A stretch of 64,000 bases of DNA from Micromonospora phaseoli (GTDB lineage: Bacteria > Actinomycetota > Actinomycetes > Mycobacteriales > Micromonosporaceae), in NCBI RefSeq assembly GCF_900109115.1, contig NZ_FNYV01000003.1:26718-90717 (forward strand), in the 5' to 3' direction. This document shows, piece by piece, positions 61,061 through 64,000 of this stretch. Position 1 is the stretch's first letter. Every line of letters begins with the position of its first letter. The notes under the pieces are model-generated. The model did no database searches, had not been told where the DNA came from, and saw only the letters and a program-made list of their open reading frames with translations. The translations under genes were made by a program, and so were the position numbers.

Positions 61061-62881
61061 TCAGGAAAGCGGCGGGTAGGCGTTGCGCATCAGCTCGGCG
61101 AACTGAGCCGAGAACCAGGCGCCCGAGATCGGGGCGTCGGCCAGGGCACCGCTCATGCTGTTGCCGTTGCGGTCGTTACCGGTGTACGTCGGGTCGCACA
61201 TCCGGTCGAAGCCCTTGCCGTCGTTGTTCGGGATCTCGCGGCTGGAGCCGTCCGACTCACCCGGGGGCTTGACCCAGACGTACGCGTCGATGCCCGACGC
61301 CGGCGCGGCCTTCGGCCGCTCACCCATGCCCGCACCGGCCTGGTTGCACCAGTTGCCCTTGTGGATACGACGGTCGACCCGGCCACCGTCCACGTAGGCG
61401 TTGATGCTGGTCGTCGGGCCCGCGCCGGTCGGCCGGGCAGTGCCGCCCCAGCCGTTACGGGAGGTGTCGATCAGCATGCCGATGCCGCTGGGGAAGCCCT
61501 GCCGGACGAGCTCCTGACGGAACGCCTGAGCGAAGCTCTGCTCGTCGTTGTACTGGTTCCAGTCGATCCAGTCGGACTGCCGCACCGTCTGCCCGTTCAC
61601 CGAGTCGGTGACCTTCGCGTACGGCTCGATCAACGCGGAGTAGTTCGCGGTGTTGGTGATGAAGCCGTGCACGTGGTTCACGGTGCTGCCGGAGGCCGTG
61701 GCGGCCTCCTTCAGGACCTGGGCGGTCGGGGTGAAGTTGCTGTCCCAACCGAGCCAGCCGTGGTGCCCGGCGTCCACGTAGTTGTAGACGTTCGAGAACG
61801 CGCCCAGCTTGGCCAGGGCGTAACCGACACCCTGCACGTACGCACCGTTGGCCTTGACCGTGTCGCACATGACGGTGCCACCCGGGTTGCCGGAGGTGTT
61901 GGTCACCAGGTTCGGCAGCGAGTCGACCTCGATGACGTTGATGATCCTGATGTTGCGGTACTTCGCGTCACCCTGGATCGCCGCGATCGGGTCGATGTAC
62001 TGGGCCTTGTACTTCGGCAGCTCGTCGGCCTTCAGCTCACCGTTGGAGGCGAGCGCCGCGCAGTCGCGGCCGGGCAGGTTGTAGATGACGAACTGGATGT
62101 ACTGCGCGTTCTGCCGCAGCGCCTCGTCCAGGTGGTCCCGGATCCCCATCGGACCGTTGGACTGGCTGTTGTCGGTACCCTCGATCGCCGCGATCCGGTC
62201 GATCCAGACCGCGGTCGAGATGCTCGACACCCGGTTGCCACCGCTTACCGACTCGGCCTTGGCCTTCCACTCCGGGTTCACGTAGCCCCGGGCGTTCAGG
62301 TACGGGTTGTCCACCTTGGTGCCGGGCGGCGGCGTGGTGGGCGGCGGGGTCGTCGGCGGCGGGGTGGTCGGCGGCGGGGTGGTCGGCGGGGGCGTGGTGG
62401 GGGGCGGGGTCGTCGGCGGCGGGGTCGTCGGCGGCGGCGTGGTCGGCGTGGTGCCGCCGTTGCAGGTCACCCCGTTGACGGTGAACGAGGTGGGCTTGGG
62501 GTTGCTGCCGCTCCACGAGCCGTTGAAGCCGATGCTCGTGCTGGCACCGGTGGCCAGGTTCCCGTTCCACGACTCGCTCTGCGCGGTCACGTTGCGGCCC
62601 GACTGGCTCCATCGGGCGGACCAGCCCTGCACGAGGCGCTGGTTGGCGTCGGGGAAGGTGAAGCCGAGCGACCAGCCGCTGAGCGCGTCGCCGATGTTCC
62701 TGATGGTGATGTTGGCGGTGAAGCCGCCCTGCCAGTCGTTGGTCGTGTACGCGACGTCGCACTGCGTCGCCGCGTGTGCCGCGGTGACCGGAAGCGTCAC
62801 CAAACTGCCCGCGACCAGCGCGCTCGCGCCGGCTAGCGCGACAGTCCGGCGTCGGCCGGACAGCCTTCTCCACACATTCAT
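61061..62881 (-). CDS. Secreted GH6 cellulase with N-terminal CBM2
   Basis: A 606-residue glycoside hydrolase. A signal peptide (residues 1-37) is followed by CBM2 (about 39-140), a (PTTPP)n linker (about 145-187) and the GH6 catalytic domain (190-606). Key residues lie in FVIYNLPGRDCAALAS (acid Asp), IEVDSLPNLV, GHHGWLGWDSN, LIDTSRNGWGG and VKPPGESDGSS. Length and the long loops fit an exo-acting GH6 (cellobiohydrolase) rather than a short endoglucanase. It cuts cellulose from the non-reducing end. An upstream CebR-like palindrome suggests regulation by cellobiose. Confidence 0.93.
   Translation of the reverse strand: MNVWRRLSGRRRTVALAGASALVAGSLVTLPVTAAHAATQCDVAYTTNDWQGGFTANITIRNIGDALSGWSLGFTFPDANQRLVQGWSARWSQSGRNVTAQSESWNGNLATGASTSIGFNGSWSGSNPKPTSFTVNGVTCNGGTTPTTPPPTTPPPTTPPPTTPPPTTPPPTTPPPTTPPPTTPPPGTKVDNPYLNARGYVNPEWKAKAESVSGGNRVSSISTAVWIDRIAAIEGTDNSQSNGPMGIRDHLDEALRQNAQYIQFVIYNLPGRDCAALASNGELKADELPKYKAQYIDPIAAIQGDAKYRNIRIINVIEVDSLPNLVTNTSGNPGGTVMCDTVKANGAYVQGVGYALAKLGAFSNVYNYVDAGHHGWLGWDSNFTPTAQVLKEAATASGSTVNHVHGFITNTANYSALIEPYAKVTDSVNGQTVRQSDWIDWNQYNDEQSFAQAFRQELVRQGFPSGIGMLIDTSRNGWGGTARPTGAGPTTSINAYVDGGRVDRRIHKGNWCNQAGAGMGERPKAAPASGIDAYVWVKPPGESDGSSREIPNNDGKGFDRMCDPTYTGNDRNGNSMSGALADAPISGAWFSAQFAELMRNAYPPLS
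62327..62453. repeat. 15-bp tandem repeats encoding the cellulase linker
   Basis: About eight copies of a unit such as GTGGTCGGCGGCGGG, read on the minus strand as PTTPP, link the CBM2 and GH6 domains. It is nearly identical to the array at 3214-3333. Confidence 0.85.
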
Positions 62882-63414
62882 GCCACTGATCTCCTTGGGC
62901 GAGACCGGATCCGCGTACGGCCCGGCACGTGGCCCGAGGGGCGTCCGGTATGGACGACCGCCGGTACCAACGGGATTCTTCGGGAGCGCCCGACCCGGAC
63001 GGGCGTTGGTGGTGGTGCGTCGACCGAATCACGGTCAGCGGCCAGGTGGTCGTCCGGTAGAACCGGCTGCCCTCGACACCCTGCCTTGTGCGGTGAGGCC
63101 CCAGCACCGCGTGCAGCGATTCTTGCATGGGAGCGCTTCCATGGCAATGGTTCGATGTTTTCGAAACCTTACCGGGCAAAACCGTCATCTCGGGGACCAG
63201 TACCGGATTCGCCGGCACAACGCCGCGCACCTGCCCGCCGGCCCCAGGCCCGGACATGCGGGCACGGCTCGGCCAACTGGCCCACCGAACCCCGCAAATC
63301 GAACTAATGCCAGAACACGAATTTTTCCCTGCATAGGTCATGAAACGGTCTAACGTCGGTTCTGGCTCGGTTGTTGCCGGCCGCAGGACAACCAGGGATG
63401 GAGTGACACAGGTC
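62882..63414. other. Divergent control region, cellulase and DW-repeat gene
   Basis: The 533-base gap has the CebR-like palindrome at 63126-63143 and an 8-bp palindrome TTTCGAAA at 63159-63166. Promoters for both divergent genes must lie here but no good -35/-10 pairs are evident. I see no small gene. Confidence 0.45.
63126..63143. promoter_or_regulatory. CebR-like operator upstream of the cellulase gene
   Basis: The 18-base sequence CATGGGAGCGCTTCCATG is symmetric at eight of nine positions. Its core TGGGAGCGCTTCCA (63128-63141) differs by one base from TGGGAGCGCTCCCA, the operator of the cellobiose-responsive repressor CebR of Streptomyces and Thermobifida. It lies 245 bases before the cellulase start. 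Confidence 0.65.
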
Positions 63415-64000
63415 ATGGCTAACAAGATGCTGGGGAAGGTCGTTGCGGGTGCTGCCCTCGGCGGCGCCTCCCTGCTGGTGTTCGCGCCGGGAGTCGCGTT
63501 CGCCGACGGCCACCCGGACACCGACGAGGGCAAGGTCTTCGCCAAGCCGCACGCCGTCAAGGCCGGCGAAGAGGTCAAGCTGGTGCAGGTCTGCCCGGAA
63601 CCGCAGGAGCACCCGTTCGTGTGGTCCAAGGTCACCGGCAAGGTCAAGCTCAAGCCGGCCGACAAGGGCAAGGACCGCGGCAGCTGGGGCGAGGAAGGCG
63701 GCTCCGACGAGTCCGGCAAGGACTGGGCGGACCGTAACGGCAGTAAGGACTGGGAGAACGGCGACTCAGGCGAGGACTGGAAGGGCGGCGAGCGGCCACA
63801 GCCGGCCTACGGTGCCGGGGGCGGCGCCGCCGACGGTGGCCACGACTGGAAGGGCGAGGAGCACGCCCAGGACGCCGAGGGAGCCGCCGACCACAAGGAC
63901 GACAAGGCGCCGAAGGACGACTGGAAGGGCCACGAGGGCGAGAAGCGCGACTGGGCCGACGAGGAGTCCGAGGGCGGCTGGTCCGGCGAGAAGTCCGAGG
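63415..64000 (+). CDS. Secreted Asp-Trp repeat protein (3' end beyond the window)
   Basis: The frame starts with ATG at 63415 and is still open at the window edge (195 codons). A Sec signal peptide is clear (residues 1-30, cleavage after GVAFA). Residues 31-75 form a compact domain, EGKVFAKPHAVKAGEEVKLV then CPEPQEHPFVWSKVTGKVKL, with one Cys. From about residue 85 the sequence is highly charged and repeats a DW motif: GKDWAD, SKDWEN, EDWKGGE, HDWKGEE, DDWKGHEGE, RDWADEE. I do not recognise the family. The cellulase gene is divergent. Confidence 0.78.
   Translation, partial: MANKMLGKVVAGAALGGASLLVFAPGVAFADGHPDTDEGKVFAKPHAVKAGEEVKLVQVCPEPQEHPFVWSKVTGKVKLKPADKGKDRGSWGEEGGSDESGKDWADRNGSKDWENGDSGEDWKGGERPQPAYGAGGGAADGGHDWKGEEHAQDAEGAADHKDDKAPKDDWKGHEGEKRDWADEESEGGWSGEKSE

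Overview
The window is high-GC DNA, densely packed and almost entirely chromosomal, from an actinomycete. The best fit is Micromonosporaceae, most likely Micromonospora. The reasons are the codon and GC pattern, GTG/TTG/CTG starts, two conservons, secreted enzymes with CBM2 modules on Pro-Thr linkers, and two intergenic inverted-repeat elements that, from memory, are of a type common in Micromonospora. I see no tRNA, rRNA, CRISPR array, insertion sequence or prophage. One eroded gene fragment is present. The first and last genes run off the window.

Layout, left to right. 0-2.2 kb: conservon 1 (CvnA tail, CvnB roadblock, CvnC DUF742, CvnD GTPase). 2.3-9 kb: a DinB-like remnant, a secreted sugar dehydrogenase with a CBM2, a deazaflavin-type oxidoreductase, and a three-gene two-component operon in which the middle protein is a degenerate kinase. 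9-14.8 kb: acyltransferase, glycogen-debranching-type glucosidase coupled to an SCP2 protein, CBS protein, aspartate-semialdehyde dehydrogenase. 14.8-19.8 kb: an M16 protease pair, catalase-fold-like protein, PhoX-type protein. 19.8-21.2 kb: DAHP synthase behind a leader that looks like an aromatic amino acid attenuator. 21.2-26.3 kb: small conserved or membrane proteins and a secreted NlpC/P60 hydrolase. 26.3-29.6 kb: a group 2 sigma factor with a SigR-type promoter, and the MurQ/MurR pair with a promoter-overlapping palindrome. 29.8-33.8 kb: SDR, thymidylate-kinase-like protein, nucleotidyltransferase, BON, metallophosphoesterase, an unlisted 47-residue membrane protein, TspO.

34-40.4 kb is an alpha-glucoside uptake and hydrolysis operon: binding protein, two permeases, LacI regulator, GH13 alpha-glucosidase. 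It has a palindromic operator and intercistronic hairpins but no ATPase gene, so a shared ATPase elsewhere must energise it. A nested inverted repeat separates it from a convergent MFS gene. 42-46 kb is the xylose locus: xylA-xylB divergent from a ROK regulator, with a near-consensus promoter and an overlapping operator. 46.1-53.1 kb carries two PP2C/SpoIIE-type phosphatases flanking a MarR regulator, a polyprenyl-phosphate glycosylphosphotransferase and a VWA/substrate-binding lipoprotein-like protein. 53.3-58.7 kb holds a lactonase and the complete conservon 2. 58.9-60.9 kb is a cluster of acidic proteins, two of which share an RFVD-centred domain. The window ends with a GH6 cellulase behind a CebR-like palindrome and the start of a secreted protein with Asp-Trp repeats.

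Taken together, the region serves carbohydrate use (cellulose, alpha-glucosides, xylose, glycogen, MurNAc) plus signalling and cell-envelope functions. The observation I rate highest is the predicted leader peptide with clustered Tyr, Trp and Phe codons, and competing RNA hairpins, in front of DAHP synthase.
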